In this document: piece after piece, positions 41,569 to 52,185 of the stretch
Layout: each line of letters begins with the position of its first letter
Numbering within the stretch: position 1 is the stretch's first letter
NCBI GenBank assembly: GCA_020466095.1
Contig: CM035806.1
Location: 134,368,573 to 134,432,572, forward strand
Origin: Chlorops oryzae
Taxonomy: Eukaryota; Arthropoda; Insecta; Diptera; Chloropidae
Reading direction: 5' to 3'
DNA: 64,000 nt
The notes under the pieces: generated by a model
Databases searched by the model: none
What the model was told of the DNA's origin: nothing
Seen by the model: only the letters and a program-made list of their open reading frames with translations
Position numbers and translations under genes: made by a program

Positions 41569-43213
41569 TATGTCTTGAAAGGGTTCTCATTGAGTCTTTA
41601 TTGAACGTCTTAGAGATTTACTCTGGCTGGACTTCTATATATGTACGTATAGGACTACAACTTCATATTAAATAGTTTGCCTTAGCTTACTAGGATTTTC
41701 AAAAATAAACAAAACTTTACTTTTATCTGTAGCATCATTTCAGGGCCGCCATATACTCTCTACGCCTAAATTATAAATCACCCTGTGCATACAACTCTTA
41801 AGTTAAAAATCATTTGGTATAAAGATTATTACATTCTGATTTCAAAAAAAAAATCAAAAAAAAAATAAACTTTTAAGCTAATTCGAATAAGCTATCCTTG
41901 CTTCTGCATTTCGTATAAAAATTGATGCATTCGTTGAAAAAATAATATACCTATTGGAAGGCAAGTGGGAAAAAAATTCTATCTGATAAAGTATTTCTCA
42001 TGCGTAGGCGTTGTGTATCGGGGAAGTTCTAAAATACACCACATTTTGTTGTTATGGTCAAAGACAAAATCGTGGAAAAACGTGCAAAAAAGACATGAAG
42101 GACATACTTAGTAAAAAAAAAAAATACTTTCAGCGATTATGTCTCCTCAACGTCTCAAAGGATAGTCAAAACAACCTAAAATTTGATTTTGGTCGCATAA
42201 ATTCTCCTATACATTTTTCTCCCCCTTTACGTCTAAAAAATTGTCCGGCACATGAGCTAGCTAGACGAGGTACGCCCGCACAGACACTTCCGGCAAAAGA
42301 AAGTGTAACTAGATTTACTTTTAGCAACGTGTTGCCTCCGGGAAAAATGGGCAAATAGGCAATTCGCGCATAGGTGATCAGCAGGATACACATGTTCCAA
42401 AGCCAAAGCATTCTGGCAAATCATTAACAACAAAAGATCGAAACAACTAGTACAGCATTCCCTATCTAACTTATCGCTTTAGTCGGAATTTTAGCACCGG
42501 TCAGTGTCCACTGGGAGCTCATTCAGAGAGACTACACAGTAGGAAATTCCTTTATCAGATAACTTTGCCAGCGTGTTTGGAAATCTGTATTGCCTTTTTT
42601 AGGAGAAGAAGATGCACGTTGGAATTAGGGATTAGAACGTTTCGTGCACATGTTCGATGAGAAAGTTCCGGGCTGAAAGCGGTTCCGTAAATTCGAGGGT
42701 TAAAGCCAGATTATACGGAAATGATTGCAATTTAAGGTTTTCTTTGGCAGCAAATTGAAAATGTGTTATTTTGCTACATACCCAGCGAACGTTTTCTCCG
42801 ATTTCAAACATAAATCTGGCTGATTGAAAAAAGTCCAAATCTGATGACGAAGCCGTTCTGAAAACGTACCCAGAGTTGTGCGGGCCGTTGGCAAGAAAGC
42901 GGAACGTTTTGTTCAATGAATTTCTGAATAAATTCATCAGAAATTTCGGATAGACTTCGGTTCGAATTCGAAGTGAAATATTTAGGAAATTTGAATTCAG
43001 ACAATGCGCAGAAATGCCGCTTGTGTGTCCAAAAAAGTATCAGATTTCGCTAAGAAAGTGAGGATAAAAAGTGAATAGAGCTTTAGACTTTTTCCAGACA
43101 TTTCTTTTGGATATTGACATAAAATTTAGAGAAAATTAGACTTAGTCTGACATCACACATGCCTGATACAATTGTTCTCTGGGTAGTTACACATTCTTTT
43201 ACGGTTGAACGGA
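41569..43213. other. intergenic stretch, no gene seen
   Basis: No coding exon or clear inverted-repeat element that I can support. Confidence 0.4.
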
Positions 43214-43385
43214 GACCCAGCGGGAAATGTCCCCCTGACATGATCGATGAAGTCAGGGTGACTTTGGAGCCGGAACGCATGCGATTTCATAGGACATTTT
43301 GTATGACATTTGTACATGAGTTGAACAGTGAATTCACCGGTGACAATGTCATGCTAGGGGGTGCGATGGCAATTTATAGAAACCA

Positions 43386-44083
43386 CCCAGCGGGATATTG
43401 TAGACATTGGTAAGCGAACGAGGTAATCTATACAGTACATGTCTACCACTTACCAAAATCGATGAAAATTAACATGGCGATGTCATTGAAAATTCGTTCG
43501 TTACCTCTTTCGCTTACCATTTAGTTGAAGAATTCTTGAACATATCGCACACTAATCACTAAACCGGCACAATTCAAAATTTTTTCAATCAATATTTTCA
43601 TGTTCGCCAACATTTTACTGCAGGAAAATGAACACTTGGAAAATTAACATTGATATTTATTGATTCTGCAGTTAATTAAGAATAATATAAATTTAGAAAA
43701 GAAATTGATTTTACAGGCGTCGAGAATTGTAGGCTGTTTGCCCGAGAAATGCAAAATTTTGAGTTGTGCCGATTTAGTGTTTAGTGTGCGATATGAGAAT
43801 TTCTTCCTTAAAATTGACTTGCATCTTTTCAAGTCCCCGCCGTTTTTCTAAACCTTTTTTCTAGTCTGCGACAGGAATCGATCCGATTAGATTACTAAGC
43901 AAATACGTTGTCCGCTAGGTCACAGAGAGATTCACAATTCATAATGCTTATTTGACGTAAATCTCCTTTTTCAAGGTGACATTTTTCGCTCTGTATGCAT
44001 TAACCTTTTCGTTAAAGCTGCTCACATTTCTTCGATGAATTCTTTGAAGAATAAGGAAATGGAAGAACAAATATCCCGCTGGG
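43386..44083. mobile_element. CCCAGCGGGATATT element nested in copy 2
   Basis: A 698-bp element with ends CCCAGCGGGATATTGT and, inverted, CCCAGCGGGATATTTGT, with CA on both sides (43384-43385, 44084-44085). Removing it and one CA restores the sequence of copy 1 (AGAAACCAGTTTGAT). It carries its own tRNA-like module at 43868-43926 and no gene. Confidence 0.82.
43868..43926 (-). other. tRNA-like module (in nested CCCAGCGGG element)
   Basis: On the minus strand, A-box-like TGACCTAGCGG (43912-43922) and B-box-like GGATCGATTCC (43874-43884), each one change from consensus, at tRNA spacing. The sequence between the boxes differs from the modules at 7470 and 48916, so it derives from a different tRNA or is highly diverged. 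Confidence 0.55.
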
Positions 44084-44364
44084 CAGTTTGATTAACTCTC
44101 TTCTTTGTCCTCTGTTTGAATATTTCGAAAATTTTTAAAAATCTATTTTTAACAATTTTTTTTCGCCTCAGCCACTTTATGCTATCGTTCAACTGACGCT
44201 AAAACCTTATTTAAATTTCAATAGCCAATGAGATTCAAGCACGTGAACAGCATCCCTTCACGATGACATGTCCCCCAAGATGGCATGCATGACAATGTCA
44301 CTTATATGTCATCAATGACATCACTGGTGACTTTGTCATGCAGGAGATAACTTCCCGCTGGGGA

Positions 44365-46252
44365 GCGGAGAGTCAACGACAGAAGCATTTTTTTTTTGTG
44401 TCTACGAATTTCAAAGCTTAAAGTTTGACCGACTGACTCAGTGTTTTATGATGAGTTGCGCATGCGCGCATTTTTCAGCGTGAAAATTCAAGAGAAATTT
44501 TTTGTAAAAATCTTTTCTTCTTTGTTAAAAATGAGTTTGGCGACAGATTTGAAAACTTTATGGATTTTCTTTTCCCAAGCCTTGCGCGAGTTGCATTGAG
44601 TTTCCACAAGAAATGTAAAAAAAAAAACAAACAAAAAAAGAAAACAAATTAAACAAATCTCAAAGCATATTTGGAGATTTGTTAACTTACAATCGGACAG
44701 GTATTTCTGTCTTGTTGAAGCGGCCTTTTGGATACTAATTCAGTATCAGTATTACTGAAGAAAAGATTTGTCATATCAATTGTGTTTATCGGCGCTAATC
44801 TTTGATGGCTTCCGATGTCATGTCTGGCTGGCAAGCATTCAAATGAAAGAAATCCCTTAAGACGATCGGTGGAGGGCAACATAATAACATTCGAACAAAA
44901 TGGCCAACGGCGACCACGGCGAATGTGGCGGCAGAGACAGTGGATTGGTTTTAGGCAGCAGTAAAATGCGTCGGTCACGCATGCGCGCATGCACGTGCCC
45001 TAGGCCGCGAAGCCACGCAGTTCGAATGTGGTCACTGTGCGTTCGATTCGATGCTGCGGCGTAGACTTCGTTTTTGGCTTGTTTTTTTTTTTTATTGATT
45101 ATTTAATTCGGTTTAATTGTCCAATAAAATGCCGGTTTCATGCACATGACGTTGCATGTCATTGACAGTAGACTTGCACGGATTTTCTTTCGTTTCAATT
45201 AAATATTCATTTCTATTCGTTTATCATCCTTAAATTTTTTTCTTTTTTCAAATCGAATGCATACAAATGCACTTGTCACGATTTGGCGATTTATTTGTAT
45301 TACGTAAGGAAAATAATGAAATGAAAATTTTTAAAGCGTTTCAGCCACATAACACGTCCATGCGTGCGCATGAAAACGTCGCAAATTAAATTGAGTAAAT
45401 TCGATAGCAGAAAAATTTCCAAATAAAAAAAAATAAAAAATTAAAAACCTTAACTCATTTTGTGTCTTGGCTCGGTAAGGAGTTAAATTAAACTTATGTG
45501 TATGATGTATTGGGTTAAGAGTAGTATAGGGTGGGTCATTTCAAATATAATATCCTAATTGACTTTAAAGAAAAAACAATCTACCGGTTGCAATAGCTTA
45601 CAAAAAATATTTTTTTTAGTAAGTATTTTGTGCCGTTTTCCCACATATTATAAAAATTATTATCCCATTCTGTTGGATAAGAAACCAAGTTTAAGGCCCC
45701 TTTCCTACTGTTCAGATAAAATTTTTCGTTCCGAATAACAAAAAAATTTGTATGAAAATTTTGACATTTTGAGGCGATATCGTGAGGAAAAACTTTAACG
45801 GGAACAGTAGCAGATTTTTTAGATGCCTATGAAAGGAAAAATTTGAGGAATTTTCTCTAGAAATTTGTGTTTTTTCGGATTTAAAAGTCTACAGAACCCT
45901 GTGTTTCATATAAAATAGTTTTTTCCAAGTAGTGCCAGTGAGATATAAAGCTTTGATAATGGAAAACAATATCATGCATATGACCACAATGACTGGCTGG
46001 GCAGAGCACAACACAATTTTTCACAAAATTTTTTCAATATTTTAGGATTCAATCTCTTTACGGGAAACTTCGATATCCTGTCTGAACTCTTCAAATGTCT
46101 GTGGAAGGATTGCGAGACATTTATCCTTAATGGTTCGCTACAAAAAATATTGCAAAGGGCTCAAAACGGCGTCCTATTATGTCAAACATAAAACGAACTT
46201 TCGGTCAAAAAACAAAAAACAAAAAAAAATTTAAAGTCAAAGTCATATAGTA
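44365..46252. other. intergenic stretch, no gene seen
   Basis: Contains an alternating CACGCATGCGCGCATGCACG segment at about 44976-44995, and inverted CTACTGTTC/GAACAGTAG words around 45707-45810. No supported gene. Confidence 0.4.
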
Positions 46253-46260
46253 CTATAGAT

Positions 46261-46492
46261 CATAATACAATAAAACAAGATAGCGCCACTTGAGAGAGGA
46301 AACGTGACAAACTCAAAATCGCGATTCGTTGTTGTTGTTTCCCATGTTAAACCGGCTTTTTACTTTTTTGAATAGCATGGGAAACAAAAACAATTTCTCG
46401 CTCAGTGACGTCACAAACTCAATTTTCGGCTCTCAGAGAGAGCCTCAAAATAGCGGTACTGAAGTGGCGCTATCTTGTTTTCTTGTATCATG
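46261..46492. mobile_element. CATGATACAAG MITE, copy 3, TSD CTATAGAT
   Basis: A 232-bp element, nearly identical to 27349-27580. It has an exact 8-bp duplication CTATAGAT (46253-46260, 46493-46500). It is inserted beside CATATAGTACTATAG, a word also found next to the long copy at 32100. Confidence 0.92.
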
Positions 46493-46726
46493 CTATAGAT
46501 GGCACTTGGCAAAAAACGTGTGTGTTGAATTGAAGTAGGCCCCCTGTGCATGCATTCTTTTGGAAAAATCAAAAACGTAGCACGCCCCCTGAAAATTCCG
46601 GTTCCGGTCTAACAAATATTTTATAATCTTGTAACATGAACTAAAATTTTTGTTAAAATTCAGATATATATAAGTGCTAATCAGTGGTTTTTCATAAGAA
46701 CTCATTTTATTTTTCACCAAAATTTA

Positions 46727-48008
46727 GGTGTAGTAAAAAGAAATCCATTATTTTTCTAATAGATGGCGTTATTTATCTGCATCTCGCGTTGTATAAGTCC
46801 GATCGTGTTCCGCTAGGGGGCATTAGAAAGATGACAGTTCCTACTAAAAAAGCTTTTTTGACACTTTTTTGATTGATTGATTCAGTTTTGTTTGAGAGCT
46901 TGTCAAAGATGGACATCAGCAAAGAGAAAATTCGCTACATTTTACAGTTTTTCTTCGATTAGGGAGAAAACGCACGCCAGGCGGCTGAAAATGTGAATAG
47001 CGTTTATGGACCTGATACTGTAACAGCCAATCATGCGCAATTTTGGTTTCGTCGATTCCGTTCCGGTAACTTCGATGTCAAGGATGCACCACGCACTGGA
47101 AGGCCAATTGTCGAAAATGTCGATAAAATCATAAAAATTATCGAGTCCGACCGTCATGTTAGCACTGTTTCGATTGCAAAAGAGCTAAAGATTGCACAAA
47201 AAACCGTTTGGAACCATTTGAATAAGGCTGGATACACAAAGAAGCTCGATGTATGGGTGCCACACGAGTTAACGCAAAAAAACCTCATAGACCGAATTTC
47301 CATCTGCGAATCGCTGCTGAACCGCAACAAAATCGTCCCATTTCTGAAGCGGTGGTGACTGGTGATGAAAAGTGGGTCACTTACGACAACGTCAAGCGAA
47401 AACGGTCGTGGTCGAAACACGGTGAACCGGCGGAAACGGTGGCCAAGCCAGGATTGACGGCCAGGAAGGTTTTGCTGTGTGTTTGGTGGGATTGGCAGGG
47501 AATTATCTACTATGAGCTGCTCCCATACGGCAAAACTCTTAACTCGGAACTCTACTGTCAACAATTGGACCGTCTGAAGGAAGCAATCGCCCATAAGCGG
47601 CCAGCTTTGGCCAATAGGAGAGGAATTGTGTTCCATCAGGACAACGCCAGGCCATATACATCGATAGTGATTCCGCCAGAAGCTCCGGGAGTTTGGTTGG
47701 GAGGTTCTTCTGCATCCACCTTATAGTCCGGACCTGGCACCAAGTGATTACCATCTGTTCCTGTCCATGGCGAACAATTTTGCTGGTGAAACATTCGCTT
47801 CAAGAGAGGCTTCTGAAATTCGACTGTCTCAATTTTTTGCTAATAGGAACGAGGGCTTCTATGAGAGAGGCATAATGAAATTACCTTTAAAATGGCAACA
47901 AGTTATCGAACAAAACGGCGCATATTTGACCTAAATCGGGTCATTCTAACTATCTTAAATAAAGCCCTCAATTTAATGCAAAAATAATGGATTTCTTTTT
48001 ACTACACC
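46727..48008 (+). mobile_element. mariner of the cecropia/Hsmar1-like type, decayed
   Basis: A 1282-bp element with inverted ends GGTGTAGTAAAAAGAAATCC and TA on both sides (46725-46726, 48009-48010). The transposase reads in three frame segments. It is older than the two Himar1-type copies by its lesions. Confidence 0.92.
46909..47933 (+). pseudogene. mariner transposase (cecropia/Hsmar1-like), broken
   Basis: The frame begins MDISKEKIRYILQFFF and meets TAG after codon 17 (near 46961), then continues through the helix-turn-helix part (ANHAQFWFRRFRSGNFDVKD) and WVPHELTQKNL. A one-base loss near 47352 shifts the frame before VVTGDEKWVTYD. A second shift follows HQDNARPYTSIV. The last segment has HPPYSPDLAPSDYH and ends AYLT. 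So one stop and two frameshifts are present, while the three catalytic Asp motifs are all kept. Confidence 0.92.
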
Positions 48009-48010
48009 TA

Positions 48011-48726
48011 ATATGTTAGTTTTATACAATTAAAAATAATTAGATAAAAATTTGCTCATATTGAGGAATGCTAAAGCAGAGTACTCATGCGCGAATATGA
48101 CCGAATATCAAAAAGTTTGAATTCCACTACAGAACAGCTGATATGAAATATTCAGTGATATCATAACTAAAATTGCTCGATACATAACTAGTGGCTCAAG
48201 TACTTATGACATATCATGATAAATAGAATGCATAAACTATATATTTTTGGATCTCTTCTGAATGAAAAGGCTACAGAATTGCATAAACTATCCTAAAAAA
48301 GTTAAAAAGTTTTACATTAAAAAGAACACATTAAAAAATTTCAACGCAAGTATGTTTAGTTACAAAATTGAGAGAACACTCAAAAAATTATAGCATCACT
48401 AGTTCACCACGGAATTCGGTTGTTGTTGTAAGTGTCCCCTATATTACTATATGGTCAAAGTAATCGACACATTCGGCCCATACTGATCATTGATAAATTT
48501 TTTTGTGTGACTACTGAAGTTTTGGTTATAGAAGCTATTTGGAATATCCGTAACGGGAAGTTGCATTCGACTAGATTTTACATAAGTAGTTCTCTAAGCC
48601 GCAAGCCTGCACTGTATTGGCTGTAGTACCTGCGCTAGATTCCGATTTTCTCTTTGAAATTCTAATTTGGACCCACTGTTGCCCAATCAGTGTGTGATTT
48701 ACTTGTACGCTTCCGTAAACAGTTAC
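48011..48726. other. intergenic stretch, no gene seen
   Basis: AT-rich sequence between the mariner and the CCCAGCGG copy 3. No supported feature. Confidence 0.45.
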
Positions 48727-48728
48727 TT

Positions 48729-49273
48729 CCCAGCGGAAAATTATCTCCTGCATGACAAAGTCACCAATGATGTCATCGATGACATATAGCTGACATTGTC
48801 ATGCATGACATCTTGGAGGACATGTCATCATGGAGGGATGCTGTTCATGTGCTTGACTCTCATTGGCTATTGAAATTTAAATAAGGTTTTATCGTCAGCT
48901 GAGCGTTAGCATGAAGTGGTGTAGATGATGAGTGCTCGACTCAGAATCCGAAGATCGAGGGTTCGATCCCTGGCAGAGGCGAACAAAAATTGTTAAAAAT
49001 AGATTTTTAAAAATTTTCGAAACATTCAAAGAGAGGGCAAAGAAGAGAGTTATCAAACTGGTTTCTATAAATTGACATTTAAAGAGAAAAAGAGCAATGT
49101 GCTGCCCTCATGACCAGTGACATTTTCTAATCTTCCGGTGATAATGTCATAGCTGAAGTCCCTGTCAGCTCCTGTGTAAATGTCATACAAAGTGTCACAG
49201 GAAATAGAATGCATTCCGGCTCCGAAGTCACTAGGACATCATCGGGGATGTCCGCGGGACATTTCCCGCTGGG
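48729..49273. mobile_element. CCCAGCGG-family element, copy 3
   Basis: Starts CCCAGCGGAAAATTATCTCC and ends ACATTTCCCGCTGGG, with TT on both sides (48727-48728, 49274-49275). At 545 bp it is the short form, without the insertion seen in copy 1. It has the same TGACAT-rich arms and the same tRNA-like module position. Confidence 0.82.
48916..48980 (+). other. tRNA-like module (in CCCAGCGG copy 3)
   Basis: A-box-like TGGTGTAGATG and a perfect B-box core GGTTCGATCC (48960-48969), with CGACTCAGAATCCGAAGATCG between. It is better preserved than the matching module at 7470-7536. Confidence 0.62.
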
Positions 49274-49275
49274 TT

Positions 49276-50180
49276 ATTTAATTAACTACGTTAGCTCATT
49301 GTATGAGTCAGAGTCGTACGAAGGGGTGCGAATTCAACCTCCGTTTAAAAAGTTTAGCAATTATAATTAGGACTGCGAGAAAATAGTCACGGTACATAAA
49401 GTTTTCCATTGCCAGAAGTCCCTTTCGAAATAATTTTCTATCTACGCGTCTGCTCTACAATGTCACAATAAGCTTGGCGATCGCATAAAAAGTTTAAATG
49501 CCCAAAGGAAGGAGAAGAAAAACTACTCAATCTATTTAAAGTCGCCGTCTTCGTTCGAAAGAATTCATTAGAACTCGATTTTCTTTTATCTGATATGAAT
49601 ATAATGAATTTTGAATGAACATTTATCCCATTTCAAGGCTACGATGGCTTTAATGGGTTAAGTTCCCTTAAAATTTTTAATTATCTCCAATGAGATAATC
49701 AATTTAAGACCAACATACACTCAGAAGAAAAAGTCTGCGTACGATGCTAATGTTCGAACATTTTCACAAAAACCCACCTTTATTTTTAAATTTTATGGTG
49801 TGAATTTTTATGCTCCAAAATTCATTCGAATTAGGAACGAGTACTTCCAAAACTGATTACTTTATTACACTTGATTCAATTAAAAATCTCTTCTTTTTTT
49901 TTCTTGTTTAGATAGTGGTTATATTTTTATGCGAGAAGTATTTATTGGAATTGAAAATTCAAAGATGTCCCGCTTGAAAGGGCTCAACGCTGTTAAAGTA
50001 AATTGAAAGGAAGTAACGAGCTCATTCTTTCGAAGAAAGGAAATCAGAGTTGAAATTTCGATGACAGGGCGACAGAAATATAGAAAATGTATGATTTAAA
50101 TGCAACTCTGTGAGTCCGATTACATACTTGTAATTAGGGCATGCGTTCAAGTAGCGAAAGTATGCCAAAGTACTTCTTTG
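49276..50180. other. intergenic stretch, no gene seen
   Basis: AT-rich, no supported gene or element. Confidence 0.45.
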
Positions 50181-50182
50181 TT

Positions 50183-50816
50183 TTTATACCCAGCGTAGGC
50201 AGGGTATACTAATTTTGTGCAAATCTTGTAACAGCCAGAACTAAGCTCCGTAGATATAGACATATATATATAATTCTTGATCAGGATCAAAAACTGAATC
50301 GATTTAGACATTTCCGTCTGTCCGTCCGTCCGTGGTCGGATCTCCTCCGAAACGGCTGGACCAACCAAGTCGAAATTTGGCACACAGGTATATCGGGATC
50401 CGAGTATGATCCTAAGTAAAAATGGGAGACATCCACCCACTGCCACGCCCACAAATGAATTTAATGTGTTTTCAGTAAATCGCTTGTAACTTGCGAACCA
50501 CTCAACACATGCCATTGATATTTGGTATACTGGTAAACTACGAAAAGGGACATATCATGGAAAAAAATGGACGCCGTCCTCTTCGATCCACGCCCACAAA
50601 TAAGGGTTTATCGTAACTTGTGAAGTAAAAGGCGTAGAAGCTTCGAATTCGCAACATAGGTTGACCAAGCCGAATGAAAGGTGTAGGGAAAAAATTTATG
50701 TGGCCCGCCCACTGCCACGCCCACAAATGGAGATGCAAAACATAGTGCGCCAATAATGTCGGGACGCTGGGTATTTCAAAGTCGGGCCTGACCGACTTTA
50801 GCTTTCTTACTTGTTT
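50183..50816 (+). repeat. dispersed repeat starting TATACCCAGCG, long copy
   Basis: Begins TATACCCAGCGTAGGCAGGG, has a GTCCGTCCGTCCGTGG run and GCCACGCCCAC words, and ends GACCGACTTTAGCTTTCTTAC. It matches 17877-18308 over its right two thirds. Its outer words CCCAGCGT/ACGCTGGG form a short inverted pair. Similar repeats are common in fly genomes. I do not name the class. Confidence 0.75.
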
Positions 50817-50892
50817 CTACATGTGCTTGGTATAGGAAATTTACTTGCTGCTTTAGAGCGTAGAGTCCTTTAAACAGGGAGACAAAACGCTA

Positions 50893-50978
50893 GAGACACT
50901 GGAAGGAAACACATGAGAGTGACGGAGATGGAATGTTATTCGTCTCCGTCTCTCTCATGTGTTTCCTTTCAGTGTCTC
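50893..50978 (+). ncRNA. 86-nt long-stem hairpin candidate
   Basis: Two 36-nt arms (50893-50928, 50943-50978) pair with only two mismatches around a 14-nt loop (TGGAATGTTATTCG). It contains GGAAACACATGAGAG and its complement. The size matches an animal pre-miRNA, but the stem is longer and more perfect than usual, so a small-RNA hairpin or a minimal MITE are equally possible. Confidence 0.35.
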
Positions 50979-51529
50979 TCTTAATCTAAAGAGGGACGAT
51001 GGAACCAAATAGAAACCAGAGAAGTGAAAAAGTTCCATCGAAAGGATTTGCGGGTATCAGGGCTAATCGATGATTCCATCGGACGACCCTTCTGAGAGTT
51101 TTGTTAAAAGAATAGAAGGCAAAAAAGGACTCTTAGAAGATCTCGGCCCCTTTTTACAGGTGGACAATTTGCAAAAGTTTGACTCAAAAAAAAAAAAAAA
51201 TATATGTTTTCGTCTTATTTCGGAAGGAATTGCTCTCGGCTTTTTGGGGGGCTTTCATGGAGTCAGAACTTTTCGAGCAACAAAGTTACCTGCCACAACC
51301 TTTATGACACACAGCAATGAAACCTAGAATCTACCCATTAATCGTCCAATATTGTAAAAGGTACTTGAAGTTTTTTTTTTTCCGGAATGACCTCTTTAAC
51401 AAACCAAAAAAAAAAAAAAAAGAATACCAAATTCTGTGTTTCGAGGCCATTGTCACGCTAATAAAAGATGTTAATATGCTCGTAAAAATGCGGTGCTATA
51501 TTGGATACCTTCGTTCCAATGTTTAGGCA

Positions 51530-52185
51530 TTGCTGGGTGCCATTGCTTTTCCCATCCATCCAGCAAGAGCGACTGACAACAACGACGGCGGCTGTGGACT
51601 CCAAGAAGCACTCATTCCGAATCGTACAGCAAAAACATCATCTTAATTGCGATCGCTGCAAGAACATGGAATAGGTATACACACATACACGCATGCCCTT
51701 AAGTGAGGTTAAGAAGGAAGCCGCAGAAGACCAACGCTAACCAAGAACAACAACAACGAAAACATTAAAAACAACAGAACAGAAACAAAAGCAGCAAAAA
51801 TCGCAAAATTTGAAAACATGAAAAAATTTCGCCATAAATTTTGCGAACAAACCACAATAACAACGCAATTGAGCAAAAGAACATTTTCCGGAACAGAGTC
51901 AATAACAACTACACCAACAACAACAGCAGCAACAACAAAAACAATCAACATCAATAAACGTAATAAAGCCATAAAATGTTGAGCGGCAACGAAGTCCATT
52001 GCACGCTAAAGCACTCAGTGTGATTAAAGTTGATAGGCAACATTGTTGAATTAAAGTCGATGGATTGGTTGACCGACATCACTTTTTACTGTTCACTCCA
52101 GAGGAGCAAAAACTCCTGCAAATATTCAACATACATACATAAGTATTGCAAGCATATGGAATCCCAGTTAAAGTTAAAAGCACAG
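51530..52185 (+). other. candidate 5' leader exon (CAA-rich)
   Basis: Very CAA/ACA-rich sequence (AACAACAACAGCAGCAACAAC), typical of long untranslated leaders of fly developmental genes. It ends at a good donor CACAG|GTATGT (exon end 52185). An alternative donor ATAG|GTATAC lies at 51673. A 54-codon frame at 51818-51982 (MKKFRHKFCEQ...) would be an upstream frame. The start is arbitrary and the downstream exon is not in the window. Confidence 0.35.

Larger units (their letters stand above)
43216..44362. mobile_element. CCCAGCGG-family element, copy 2, with nested relative
   Basis: Starts CCCAGCGGGAAATGTCC and ends TTCCCGCTGGG, with GA on both sides (43214-43215, 44363-44364). The orientation is opposite to copy 1. 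A related element (43386-44083) is inserted in it. The tRNA-like module present in copies 1 and 3 is missing here, replaced by a clean join at about 44168-44190. Confidence 0.8.

Noticed and set aside
41069..41590. Long Ser/Leu-rich open frames on the minus strand and Arg/Glu-rich frames on the plus strand
   Set aside because: They come entirely from the purine tract, which lacks stop codons in several frames. No domain or splice signals.
43159..43413. 84-codon plus-strand frame
   Set aside because: It is the translation of the CCCAGCGG element arm, repeated as non-coding sequence in the other copies.
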